Assembly (NCBI GenBank): GCA_036389715.1
Contig: DASVWH010000158.1
Span: 1 to 30,302 of the forward strand
DNA from: DASVWH01 sp036389715
Lineage (GTDB): Bacteria > Acidobacteriota > Blastocatellia > Pyrinomonadales > Pyrinomonadaceae
Direction of reading: 5' to 3'
Length of the DNA stretch: 30,302 nucleotides
This document shows positions 1 to 8,007 of this stretch, one piece after another. The notes beneath the pieces were generated by a model. That model did not search any database. It saw only the letters and a list, made by a program, of their open reading frames with translations, and was not told where the DNA came from. The position numbers and the translations under genes were made by a program. Every line of letters begins with the position of its first letter. The stretch's first letter is position 1.

Positions 1-1815
1 CACCTGTTCGTCGCTGCCGACGGCCCGCGCCGAGAGACCTATCTTCTTATTCTCGGGATCAATCCTGAGAACTTTGAAGTCCATCTCCTGCCCGAGCTGG
101 ACCACATCCTCCGGCTTATCAACGCGCTCGTCCGATAGCTCCGAGATGTGACACAAGCCTTCGAGGTTGTCGTCGAGTTCGACGAATGCGCCGAAATTGG
201 CGAAGCGCGCGATCTTGCCTTTGACGACATCGCCAGGCTTATGCGCCGTCACGAACCGCTCCCAGGCATTGGGCTCAAGGTCCTTGATGGAGAGCGAGAG
301 ACGGCGATTCTCAGTATCAATACTGGTAATCACGGCCTCTATCTCCTGTCCCTTCTTCAAGACTTCGCCCGGATGCTTGATGCGCTTGGCCCAGGAGATG
401 TCCGAGACGTGAACGAGACCGTCAACGCCGTCCTCGACTTCGATAAACGCGCCGAAGTCCGTCAGGTTGCGCACGCGCCCTGTGACGTGTGAGCCGACCT
501 GGTAACGCTCCTTGAGCGTCTGCCAGGGGTTCGACTGCACCTGCTTCATGCCGAGGCTGATGCGACGCGCCTTCGGGTCAACGCTCAGGACTTCGACCTC
601 CACGTCGTCGCCCGGATTGACCAGCTTCGAGGGGTGCTTGACGCGCTTGGACCAGCTCATCTCGGAGACGTGGACCAGCCCCTCGACGCCCGGCTCAAGC
701 TCTATGAATGCGCCATAGTCGGTCACGCTGGCGACCTTGCCCATCATCCGCTTGGCAATCGGGTAGCGCTCATCAATGCTCGCCCACGGGTCCGGCAGAA
801 GCTGCTTGTAGCCGAGAGAGACGCGCTCGCGGTCGCGGTCGAACTTCAGGACCTTGACCTGCACCGTGTCGCCGACCTTGAAAAGCTCGGCCGGATTGAG
901 CAGGCGTCCCCACGACATGTCCGTCACGTGAAGCAGCCCGTCAATGCCGCCGAGGTCAACGAAAGCGCCGTAATCGGTCAGGTTCTTGATCTGACCTTCG
1001 ACGATGATGTCCTCTTCGATCTGGTCGAGCGTCTGCCCCTTCTTGTCCGCGTTCTGTTCTTCGAGCACGGCCTTGCGCGAGAGCACGACGTTCGAGCGCT
1101 TGCGATTGAGCTTGATGACCTTGGCTTCGATCTCCTGATTGCGCAGGGAGTCCAGATTGCGCACGGGGCGCGTATCAACCTGCGAGCCGGGCAGGAAGGC
1201 CGGGATGCCGTCAATGTCAACGCGCAGGCCGCCCTTGATGCGCTCCGTGATTCGTCCCTTGATGGGCGTGCCCTGGCTGTAAGCCTTCTCCAGCTCGTCC
1301 CAGGCCTTCATCCGCACGGCGTCTGCGCGCGAGAGGACGGGAAAGCCTTCGTTGGTCTCCATGCTCTTGACGAGCACTTCGACTTCGTCGCCGGGCTTGA
1401 CGGTCAGCTTGCCGTCCTCTGTGAACTCGGCCTGGTTGACGATGCCCTCGGACTTATAACCGAAATCAATCACCACGCCGCGTTCCGTGATCCCGACGAC
1501 CGTGCCGCGCACGACTTCGCCTTCCTGGAAGCCGGCCTGCTCCTGCTCGAACTGGTCGAGCATCGCGCCGAAATCCATATCGCCGCCAGAGCGCGACTCG
1601 TCGTCGTCGTCATCGTCCTCGGTCGCGCCGGAGATGGGCGCAGGAGGAGCAGCAGCCCTCGATTGCGCTGATGCGGCCTGCGCGCCGGAGCCGGGCCGGG
1701 TGGCCGTTGATTGGTTGGTTGAACTCGGCGCAGCGCCTGCGGCGGCTGGATCACCGGTTGATGATTGATTGTTGGTTGCCTCGCCGTTAGACAGCTTGGG
1801 TTCTTCAGTGGACAT
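1..1815 (-). CDS. rpsA: 30S ribosomal protein S1 (3' end lies outside the window)
   Basis: S1 binds mRNA on the 30S subunit and helps recruit and unfold messages at translation initiation. The frame is open from the ATG at 1815 to the left edge (605 residues, no stop), so the C-terminus is missing. Six S1/OB repeats are visible, starting near residues 95, 182, 273, 357, 445 and 531; the later ones carry the family signature of the type TDYGAF...GLVHVSEMSW. Before the first repeat lies an extension of about 85 residues, rich in Ser/Thr/Ala/Gln and ending in a run of six Asp; E. coli S1 has no such tail. An AGGAGG-type sequence (1831-1840) lies about 16-18 nt upstream of the ATG, farther than the usual 5-9 nt, so initiation may not depend on it. 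There is no in-frame ATG upstream. The family assignment is secure; the role of the acidic N-terminal tail is unknown. Confidence 0.97.
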   Translation of the reverse strand, partial: MSTEEPKLSNGEATNNQSSTGDPAAAGAAPSSTNQSTATRPGSGAQAASAQSRAAAPPAPISGATEDDDDDDESRSGGDMDFGAMLDQFEQEQAGFQEGEVVRGTVVGITERGVVIDFGYKSEGIVNQAEFTEDGKLTVKPGDEVEVLVKSMETNEGFPVLSRADAVRMKAWDELEKAYSQGTPIKGRITERIKGGLRVDIDGIPAFLPGSQVDTRPVRNLDSLRNQEIEAKVIKLNRKRSNVVLSRKAVLEEQNADKKGQTLDQIEEDIIVEGQIKNLTDYGAFVDLGGIDGLLHVTDMSWGRLLNPAELFKVGDTVQVKVLKFDRDRERVSLGYKQLLPDPWASIDERYPIAKRMMGKVASVTDYGAFIELEPGVEGLVHVSEMSWSKRVKHPSKLVNPGDDVEVEVLSVDPKARRISLGMKQVQSNPWQTLKERYQVGSHVTGRVRNLTDFGAFIEVEDGVDGLVHVSDISWAKRIKHPGEVLKKGQEIEAVITSIDTENRRLSLSIKDLEPNAWERFVTAHKPGDVVKGKIARFANFGAFVELDDNLEGLCHISELSDERVDKPEDVVQLGQEMDFKVLRIDPENKKIGLSARAVGSDEQV

Positions 1816-2020
1816 GCGGATTTCTATCTGACTCCTCCTCGAAATTGCGGCGCATCGTAGAACTTGTCGCGCCAGACCCGGTTCCCGCTCTCGACCTGCT
1901 GCTGCGGGATGCTTCTCGGCTCCCCCGGGCAGCAGACTTGACGAGCGGCTGGCTTTCTCTTTTGTGGCGACGAGTCGTTCAGACCAATTGAGGTGAGGGG
2001 GATGCGAGCCGTTTAGATTT

Positions 2021-2090
2021 GGAAAAGGAGGTTAATTAATGTTTCGATTTCCGCCGTGCCCGTAGTCACCTTCGCTTACGACTTATCACC
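2021..2090 (-). other. rpsA leader segment resembling the 3' end of 16S rRNA
   Basis: Read on the minus strand, this segment contains GGTGATAAGTCGTAA (2076-2090), then GAAGGT, and ends in AACCTCCTTTTCC (2021-2033). The 3' end of 16S rRNA has GGTGAAGTCGTAACAAGGT followed by ATCACCTCCTT, so the order of blocks is the same. The distance from AAGTCGTAA to CCTCC is 44 nt here against 34 in E. coli. The helix-45 hairpin between the two blocks is not preserved, so this is not an rRNA gene. It would lie near the 5' end of the transcript from the promoter at 2117-2144. The CCTCCT core could pair with the AGGAGG at 1834-1839 ahead of rpsA. The resemblance is seen in the sequence; any function is inferred, and chance similarity is possible. 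Confidence 0.35.
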
Positions 2091-2116
2091 AGCCGCTTTA
2101 CCGGGTAGGGTGGCAA

Positions 2117-2144
2117 TTTACACGCCAAAATAACAACGTGTCAA
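2117..2144 (-). promoter_or_regulatory. Candidate sigma-70 promoter for rpsA
   Basis: On the minus strand, TTGACA (2139-2144) is followed after 16 nt by TGTAAA (2117-2122, 4 of 6 matches to TATAAT). Transcription would start near 2110, giving an rpsA leader of about 295 nt. The -35 box is perfect and the -10 box is weak. No other gene lies between it and rpsA. Confidence 0.5.
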
Positions 2145-2192
2145 GGCGATAACGGCCACCAGGCCGGGAAAGACTGGCTGGATAAATGAAGA

Positions 2193-2241
2193 GACCGGCC
2201 CAGACGCGGGCAACTGATTTGCCTTCACGCCTCGCCCGGTC
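2193..2241 (-). terminator. Possible terminator after the propeller gene
   Basis: GACCGG (2193-2198) pairs with CCGGTC (2236-2241), and inside this GGCAA (2209-2213) pairs with TTGCC (2219-2223). On the minus strand the structure is followed by TCTCTTCATTT, a pyrimidine-rich but imperfect U-tract. It lies 36 nt beyond the stop codon of the gene at 2277-4673. Confidence 0.35.
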
Positions 2242-2276
2242 CCTTCCTTACCGGACTGTTTCGCGCCGATTACGGC

Positions 2277-4673
2277 CTACTGCGTCGAGCTGAAAGAAGC
2301 ATTCTCGCCGCGCTCGGCCACGTAGATTCCGGCCGAATGCGACCCGACAAAGAGCCTGTTGGGGCTGCGCGGGTCGAAGGCCAGAGCCCAGATACGCTGG
2401 CTCGGCAGACGCGCGTTGCGCGGGTCAACACGCATCCAGGTCATGCCCGCGTCCGTCGAGCGATAGACGCCGCCGCTGTTGATGGTCGTACTTCCGCCGC
2501 CGTTGTTCTGGTACGCGTTGCCGACGAAAATCTCGTCGCCGTTGCGCGGGTTGACTAGAATGCTGGCGTAGTCGCCGTAGGGCAGGTTGCCGCCGCGGCG
2601 CATCCAGCGTTCGCCCCCGTCGTGCGAGATAAAGAGCGTCTGCTTAGTGCCGACGTAGATGTAAGCGGAGCGCTGCTTGTCCTGTTCGATGGTGCTGATG
2701 GGAGCGTTCGTCGGGATGTTGGGAATCTGCCGCCAGGTCTCGCCGCCGTCGCGCGAGACGAGAACGCCGGAGGTCGCTGTCCCGACCCAGACCGTCTTGT
2801 GATTCTGGCTGTTGGTCGAGACGCAGGTCGTGCGCGAATCGAGCCCCGCCCCGTAAGGCAGTTTTTCCCAGCCCCGCGTCGGGTCGAAAGTCCTGTAGAG
2901 CCCGGCGTTGGTCGCGGCCAGGATGCCCGCCCGCCCGTTCTCGTCCCAGGTATCGGCCAGGGCGTTGACCATGTCCGTCAGGAAAACGGTCGGCGTCGGC
3001 ATCTTCCCGGACTGGGTCGAGGTCTGCACCCCGCCGCCGAGCCCGAGCGCCGTCAGCGTATCCTCGTCGAGCTTGCCCGAGACCGGAATCCCCTTCTCCG
3101 TCTGGAACTGCCTGATCGCGGCCACGGTTCTGGTCCCGGCCGCGCCGTCGGGTGTGCCCACGTCATAGCCGGCCGCGTTGAGCGCCTCCTGCGCGCGCCT
3201 GACCGTGTCGTCCGAGCGCTTGGCCGTCGTCGAAGCCGTGCTCGCCGCGGCCCGTCCGCGACGGCTCGACCTGGGCTTTTTCGCCGGTGTAGAGCTGACA
3301 CTGGGCGCACCGATGGGCGACCAGGATGCGCCTCTATCCGTCGAACGATAGATGCCCAGGTTCGTGCCGAGATAGATGACGTTAGCGTCGCTCTGGTCCT
3401 GGAGGATCGAATAGCTGATTAAGCGGCTCGGCATGTTGCGCATAGAGGGCTGCCAGGTCACGCCGCCGTCCGTGCTGACGAAGAAGAAGCCGCCGCCCGT
3501 GGCCGTGTTGATGGTCGTCGCATAGATTCGTCCCGGCTTTTCGCGGTCGGGCAGAATGAAGTTGGCGAAGCGTCCGCTGTAGCCGCCGTTGCTCGGGACG
3601 AAGCTCTTCCCGGCATCATTGGAGACCATCACGCCGTAGTTGTTCGTCCCGATGTAGATGGTCTGCGGATTGCTCGGATGAACGGTAATGGAATTGATCT
3701 CAAGCTGCTTGGAGGTCGTCAGCGTCCAGGAATCGCCGCCGTTGGTCGAGCGCCAGAAGCCTTCGGTCGTCCCCGCAAAAACGATGTCCTGCATCGAGGG
3801 ATGCTGGAGGATGGCGCGCGTGCGACGCGACTGCGAGGGGATGCCCTGCACTTTGCGCCAGACGCCGCCCGCGTTGCGCGTCTCGTAAATACCGCTACAG
3901 GCCGAAGCGATGACGTGGTCGGGATTGCGCTGGTCTATATCAATGGCGAAGATGTCCGAATCGTCGATGATGCCGTTCTTGACGATGTTCCAGCTCTGCC
4001 CTCCGTCCGTACTCTTGTAGGGCAGATACCAGGTTCCCGCGTAAATCACGTCCGGGTTGCGCGGGTCTATGGCGAGCGATTCGACCTTGGTCGGGCTGTT
4101 GGCGGTGGTCGGCAGTGGAGTCCAGGTCTCGCCCGCGTCCATCGAGCGGTAGATACCGTTGACGGTTCCGACGAGAAGCATGTTCGGGTTTTTCGACGAC
4201 TGCTCCATCGAGTGCAGCGCCTCGGCTCTAAGCTCCGGGGCCTCGCGCCAGTTCACGCCGCCATCCGTTGATTTGAAGAAGCCGCCCGGCTCTTTGTGAC
4301 GATGCGTCGCCACGTAGAGCGTCTGCGAATTGCGCGGGTCAACGATGATGTGGTCCATGAAGAGCTTCGGACGATTGAAGTTAGAGAGCAGCCGCCAGTT
4401 CTGGCCGCCGTCGGTCGAAGTGTAAATCTGGCCGTCGAGCGTGCCGAAATAGAAGCGCCGCGGGTCGTTCGGATCAACGACGAGGGCGCGGACATCGCCG
4501 CCGGTCGGCCCCGTCACGCGCCAGTCCATAGCATACTGCGCGGGCTCTGAGGCGTCGCCGTTGCCGGGCTCGGCCTGAAGGCTGGCGCTGCGCACGACGA
4601 CCGGCGCAACCAGCGCCAGGAGAAGAAGTAAGAGTAGTGATCTGGTCATCAGTCGGGTGGTCATAGTTTTCAT
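2277..4673 (-). CDS. Secreted sortilin/VPS10-type beta-propeller protein with inserted peptidoglycan-binding domain
   Basis: About 13 BNR/Asp-box-like repeats (pattern YxSTDGGxxW) fill the protein, so it should fold as one or two beta-propellers like the VPS10/sortilin and photosystem-assembly (Ycf48-like) families. I chose the ATG at 4673 (798 residues) because it begins a clear signal peptide, MTTRLMTRSLLLLLLLALV; an upstream start at 4838 would put 55 arginine-rich residues ahead of it. A Ser/Arg-rich linker and a PG_binding_1-type module (residues about 484-541, with AQEALNAAGYDVGTPDG and later IRQFQ) interrupt the repeat array, with about nine repeats before it and four after. This suggests a periplasmic or surface protein tethered to the wall. 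The substrate is unknown; BNR repeats alone do not indicate glycosidase activity, and I see no sialidase-type catalytic residues. Confidence 0.85.
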   Translation of the reverse strand: MKTMTTRLMTRSLLLLLLLALVAPVVVRSASLQAEPGNGDASEPAQYAMDWRVTGPTGGDVRALVVDPNDPRRFYFGTLDGQIYTSTDGGQNWRLLSNFNRPKLFMDHIIVDPRNSQTLYVATHRHKEPGGFFKSTDGGVNWREAPELRAEALHSMEQSSKNPNMLLVGTVNGIYRSMDAGETWTPLPTTANSPTKVESLAIDPRNPDVIYAGTWYLPYKSTDGGQSWNIVKNGIIDDSDIFAIDIDQRNPDHVIASACSGIYETRNAGGVWRKVQGIPSQSRRTRAILQHPSMQDIVFAGTTEGFWRSTNGGDSWTLTTSKQLEINSITVHPSNPQTIYIGTNNYGVMVSNDAGKSFVPSNGGYSGRFANFILPDREKPGRIYATTINTATGGGFFFVSTDGGVTWQPSMRNMPSRLISYSILQDQSDANVIYLGTNLGIYRSTDRGASWSPIGAPSVSSTPAKKPRSSRRGRAAASTASTTAKRSDDTVRRAQEALNAAGYDVGTPDGAAGTRTVAAIRQFQTEKGIPVSGKLDEDTLTALGLGGGVQTSTQSGKMPTPTVFLTDMVNALADTWDENGRAGILAATNAGLYRTFDPTRGWEKLPYGAGLDSRTTCVSTNSQNHKTVWVGTATSGVLVSRDGGETWRQIPNIPTNAPISTIEQDKQRSAYIYVGTKQTLFISHDGGERWMRRGGNLPYGDYASILVNPRNGDEIFVGNAYQNNGGGSTTINSGGVYRSTDAGMTWMRVDPRNARLPSQRIWALAFDPRSPNRLFVGSHSAGIYVAERGENASFSSTQ

Positions 4674-4846
4674 CTCTATCTCGACCGGCAAGAGCCGATT
4701 TTCAGCCGTCATTATTATTATCGGTTGCCCGTGTCCGCCTTTGCGGTGGCGCGGGCAGCAGGTTCTAGGATGCGGGAGACGATGAAGGCGGTTGTACGAA
4801 AAGCGCACTGGGCCTCGGGCGCGGGTCGCCGTCGGCATAAAAGGAA

Positions 4847-4886
4847 GCGGGCGATGCTTCTCTTTCTAGGGAGAAACATCGCCCGC
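4847..4886 (-). terminator. Rho-independent terminator of the OmpA-like gene
   Basis: GCGGGCGATG (4847-4856) pairs perfectly with CATCGCCCGC (4877-4886). One mismatch further in, TTCTC pairs with GAGAA, leaving an 8-nt loop. On the minus strand it is followed at once by TTCCTTTTAT. It lies 50 nt past the stop codon at 4937, between two minus-strand genes, and separates their transcripts. Confidence 0.8.
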
Positions 4887-4936
4887 GTTCTGAAGAGGTC
4901 GCGCCTCATCTCTCGAAGGAGACGCGAGCGGTTTAG

Positions 4937-7483
4937 TTATTCTTCACGACCGCCACGACGAGCGCGGCGACGAGCCGGAGCACGCCGTCTGCCGCCGGTC
5001 CGCGGCTTGGCCTTGCACTCGGGGCACGGCGAGACAGTCGCAGGATTCTGCGGTGTCGGAGCCGGAGCGCCCGTCGGGCAGAGCCACAGCTCGACCGTCA
5101 GCGATTCGCGGCATCCCGCGTCAATCACCGTCAGGCGACCACGATCAATCTGGCGATTGTTCACCAGGTAATCGATGGCGCGCTGTGAGCGTTGAGCGGC
5201 TTCGCCTTCGCAGCCACCGAAGATCACGTAGTAGCCCTGTGTCCCCGGCTCTTGCTGCAACTGGATCGCGAAGTTGTCCAGACGTGCCTTCTCATCGTTG
5301 AAGCGAAGGTCGCCGTACTGGTCAAACAACCGGCAGTTCGGAGCAGGCGTTCCCACCGTGAACGAGCAGGACTGAGTCGTGCCCGTGCAAGCCGGTGCGA
5401 GCCCGCCGAGTTGAACAGTGGCCGTAACCGTCTGTCCACCCAGCCCGGTCGTGTCAATGGTGATCGAGGGCGTGCCCTGACCGCCAGTGATCGTTCCGGC
5501 CGAGACTGACCAGTTGTAGGTCGGCGAAGCGTTTCCGCCGCCTCTGACATCCACGCTGACCGTGGCAGGCGTACCCGGCTGGATCAGGTCGGTCGGGCAG
5601 TTGATCGTCACTGTCGGACACGGCGCGATACAGTTGGTGCACTCGGCAACCGTGACGGTGGTCGAAGAGAAGGCCACGCATCCGCAGCCGTCGTCAACTT
5701 CCACAGTCGAGGTGTAAGTGCCCGGTGTCACACCCGTCAAATCCCAGGAGACGTTCGGGCCATCGCCCGTGATGCGTCCGCCCGTGGTCGAGTAGGTATA
5801 GAGCAGCGTATCGCCGTCGGGGTCTGTCGCCGCCGCCGAAAGCTGAACCGTCTGGTTGGCGCTCGGCGTGCAGGTATCCGAAGTCAGTCCCGGCGGGCAG
5901 CCCAGCGTGATCGTCCCCGAAGAAGCGGAGAGCGTCACGGTCGGCGGCTGGTTCGGCAGGAACTCGGGCGTGCGCGGATTGCGCCGTCCGATCCAGAACT
6001 GTGCGATGAACCCGTTGGCGTCATCGGATTCGATGAAGCCGCGCGGGAATCCGCCGGCCGTGGCCGGACGCGTCGTTGCCGGGATTACGACGATGCCGCG
6101 TCCCGGAACATTGACGTTGGTCGTCTGGTTGATGACCGTATTGTTATCGTTACCGGCAAACAGCGAGCGATCCTGCTGGTTGATGTGATAGCGATAGGCA
6201 AGGCCGAAGCCCATCCAGCGGCGCGGATAAATCTTGACGCCGGCCAGAGCTTCCACCGGGCTGTTCTCGAACGCATTCGGCGTGCGACCGCCGACATACT
6301 GCGTCGAGCGCAACTCTAAGATCGGCTGGAAGTACTTGTTGACGGGGAAGTCGAAGCCGATCCCGGCCAGGAATTCATCCGGCCTGTCAAGCATGGTGAA
6401 TTCGCCGCCCGCGAAGGTTCCCTTCGGGTTGCTGTTGAGAACGTAGCCGCCGTTGACCGAGACGTTGACCGAGCGACTGAGGCGTCCGTCCATGAAGAAC
6501 ATCAGGCCGAAGTCGCCAATGTCGCCGCCCGGGCCCGCGCCGCGCTGCATCTGGTTAAAGCCTGAGAAATCGTCGGCCTTATCAGGATAGAAGCGGTAGA
6601 ACGGCATGATGCCGACGCCCCACGGATTGTTCGGCCCTGTAAAGCGCCATTTCAAGCCCGCGACGAAAGACGTGAAGCTCGATTGGCCGTAGAGACGATT
6701 GATGAAGGGCGCGTCCGGCAGGTAGCTCGGCGCGATGGTAAAGGTCACGGGCACCGTCAGCCCCGGCGACAGAATCGTCGGCGGAAGCGTCTCCGTTGCC
6801 AGGACGATGCCCGGCAGGATGCCGCCGACAACCGAACCGACGCCGGGGAAGTTATCCGCCGGGCCGAAGTTGCCGTTGTTGCCGCTCGAGACCGGCGGCC
6901 CTAACTGTGCGTTGAAGCCCGGAAAGCCGAAGAGGCCGCGGCCGGGTCCCTCACCGAAAGTGCCGGCCGAACCCGCGAACGGGAACTGGACAAAGGGCTG
7001 GTTGAAGGCCGGGCGGAAGACCGCGCCGCGCAGGGTTCCGACATTCGGGCCGCTCGGGGCCTGAATGATGGCCGGCCCGCTGCCCAAGAATGGGAACTTG
7101 AGTTGCGAGTTCGGCAGATAAAAGCTTGAGAGATTTTGTGGGTTATTAACCTTGATGCCGCGGTAGGCCGTGGTGTTGAAGAATAACTCGAGGTGATCGT
7201 TGAGCCCGATATTGAAGCTGATCGGCACCTCGGTTAAATCAACATTGCCGGGGTCGCGGTCAAAGTTGCTGTATGCAATGCTGAAAGTGAACTCTCCGCG
7301 ACGCAGTGTCTGTCCATCATAAATGGTGAAGAGTCCGGTTGGCCCGCCGACGGGGCCGCCAGTGCCTACAGACGGAGAGATGTTTCTAGGATCGGTCTCC
7401 GCCCTTAATGTTTGAGCTTGTACTGCGGCACACAGCACCAGCATGGCGAGCGCAGCAATCAGCGCTCTTCTCGCGAGTCTCAT
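4937..7483 (-). CDS. Large outer-membrane beta-barrel/PKD protein with OmpA-like C-terminus
   Basis: The start at 7483 is set by AGGAGG (7490-7495) six nt upstream and by a signal peptide (MRLARRALIAALAMLVLCAAVQAQ), giving 848 residues. The first ~510 residues are rich in aromatic/Gly alternating strands and look like an outer-membrane barrel. Then come two Ig/PKD-type modules: one begins PPTVTLSASSGTITLGCPPG, the next starts at CPTVTINCPTDL. A C-terminal domain of about 110 residues resembles OmpA/Pal: it has YGDLRFNDEKARLDNFA, then QRSQRAIDYLVNNR. Conserved-looking Cys residues sit in GGC and AGC. The extreme C-terminus is a basic tail with many Arg. The likely role is a structural link between outer membrane and cell wall, possibly also a porin. 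The barrel and PKD assignments rest on composition and pattern; the OmpA resemblance is partial. Confidence 0.75.
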   Translation of the reverse strand: MRLARRALIAALAMLVLCAAVQAQTLRAETDPRNISPSVGTGGPVGGPTGLFTIYDGQTLRRGEFTFSIAYSNFDRDPGNVDLTEVPISFNIGLNDHLELFFNTTAYRGIKVNNPQNLSSFYLPNSQLKFPFLGSGPAIIQAPSGPNVGTLRGAVFRPAFNQPFVQFPFAGSAGTFGEGPGRGLFGFPGFNAQLGPPVSSGNNGNFGPADNFPGVGSVVGGILPGIVLATETLPPTILSPGLTVPVTFTIAPSYLPDAPFINRLYGQSSFTSFVAGLKWRFTGPNNPWGVGIMPFYRFYPDKADDFSGFNQMQRGAGPGGDIGDFGLMFFMDGRLSRSVNVSVNGGYVLNSNPKGTFAGGEFTMLDRPDEFLAGIGFDFPVNKYFQPILELRSTQYVGGRTPNAFENSPVEALAGVKIYPRRWMGFGLAYRYHINQQDRSLFAGNDNNTVINQTTNVNVPGRGIVVIPATTRPATAGGFPRGFIESDDANGFIAQFWIGRRNPRTPEFLPNQPPTVTLSASSGTITLGCPPGLTSDTCTPSANQTVQLSAAATDPDGDTLLYTYSTTGGRITGDGPNVSWDLTGVTPGTYTSTVEVDDGCGCVAFSSTTVTVAECTNCIAPCPTVTINCPTDLIQPGTPATVSVDVRGGGNASPTYNWSVSAGTITGGQGTPSITIDTTGLGGQTVTATVQLGGLAPACTGTTQSCSFTVGTPAPNCRLFDQYGDLRFNDEKARLDNFAIQLQQEPGTQGYYVIFGGCEGEAAQRSQRAIDYLVNNRQIDRGRLTVIDAGCRESLTVELWLCPTGAPAPTPQNPATVSPCPECKAKPRTGGRRRAPARRRARRGGREE

Positions 7484-8007
7484 CGCATTCCTCCTGCGAA
7501 ATGAGTATAGAAAAAGTTCGAATGGGAGGCCGCGTCTTACAAGGCCACCATGGGTTGGGCGGATGTCTTTTTGCATCTGGCTGTTCCTCACAGACATCAC
7601 GCGCTTTTCCCGACAAACGCCTTGCGGGGCGCGGACGCTCCAACTACAAGCGTACGACGACAAAGTTAAAAGAACTGCTACCGCCCTCGACCCGTAACGG
7701 CTTGTAGTGGAGCGGAGCAGCGAGAGGAGCCGAGCAACTTTAGGTGCTCGCCGGCGCTAAAACTACCGCTCTTCAGCGCCTCTCGACTGTTCTGTGTTCT
7801 TAATTATCAACTTCCTGACCACTGCCTTATATGCAAACAGCGGCGCAAAAGTCAACATTTAGAGTAAGCTCATGATGCGTTGCTTCCTTGGGTTGGTGTA
7901 ACTTTCGGGTCTGCGACGCATAATGATTTCCGGCAGACCATACTCTACATCGGAGCGGAAATCAAGACTTTTTCACAACTTAGCTTGGAAAAGCTGTGTT
8001 TTTTCAG
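7484..8007. other. Intergenic region with long leader of the OmpA-like gene (524 nt)
   Basis: Apart from the promoter at 7826-7855, the leader contains a perfect 6-bp stem, CGAGCA (7731-7736) with TGCTCG (7745-7750), and a longer-range match of CGAGAGG near 7721 with CCTCTCG near 7782. Just past the glutamate dehydrogenase stop, AGCTT and AAGCT form a short stem without a good U-tract, so I do not call it a terminator. No coding frame in this gap looks real. Confidence 0.5.
7826..7855 (-). promoter_or_regulatory. Sigma-70 promoter for the OmpA-like gene
   Basis: On the minus strand TTGACT (7850-7855) is separated by 18 nt from TATAAG (7826-7831). Each box matches consensus at five of six positions. 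Transcription would start near 7819, giving a 5' leader of about 335 nt. Confidence 0.65.

Larger units (their letters stand above)
1816..2276. other. Intergenic region upstream of rpsA (461 nt)
   Basis: This gap separates the stop of the propeller gene from the start of rpsA. It holds, in minus-strand order, a terminator-like hairpin (2193-2241), a promoter (2117-2144), the 16S-like tract (2021-2090) and then about 200 nt of leader up to the rpsA ATG. I see no convincing coding frame in it. Confidence 0.7.

Noticed and set aside
634..1671. 345-codon plus-strand ORF opposite rpsA
   Set aside because: Antisense shadow: the minus strand encodes six conserved S1 repeats, and the plus-strand product has no recognisable domain.
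2039..2065. Eight-codon ORF (MFRFPPCP) on the plus strand behind an AGGAGG, like a leader peptide
   Set aside because: No plus-strand gene follows for more than 8 kb; the purine-rich site is better explained as the complement of the CCTCC core in the minus-strand rpsA leader.
2021..2090. 16S rRNA gene fragment
   Set aside because: Only short blocks match the 3' end, spacing differs, and helix 45 is not preserved; treated as a leader element instead.
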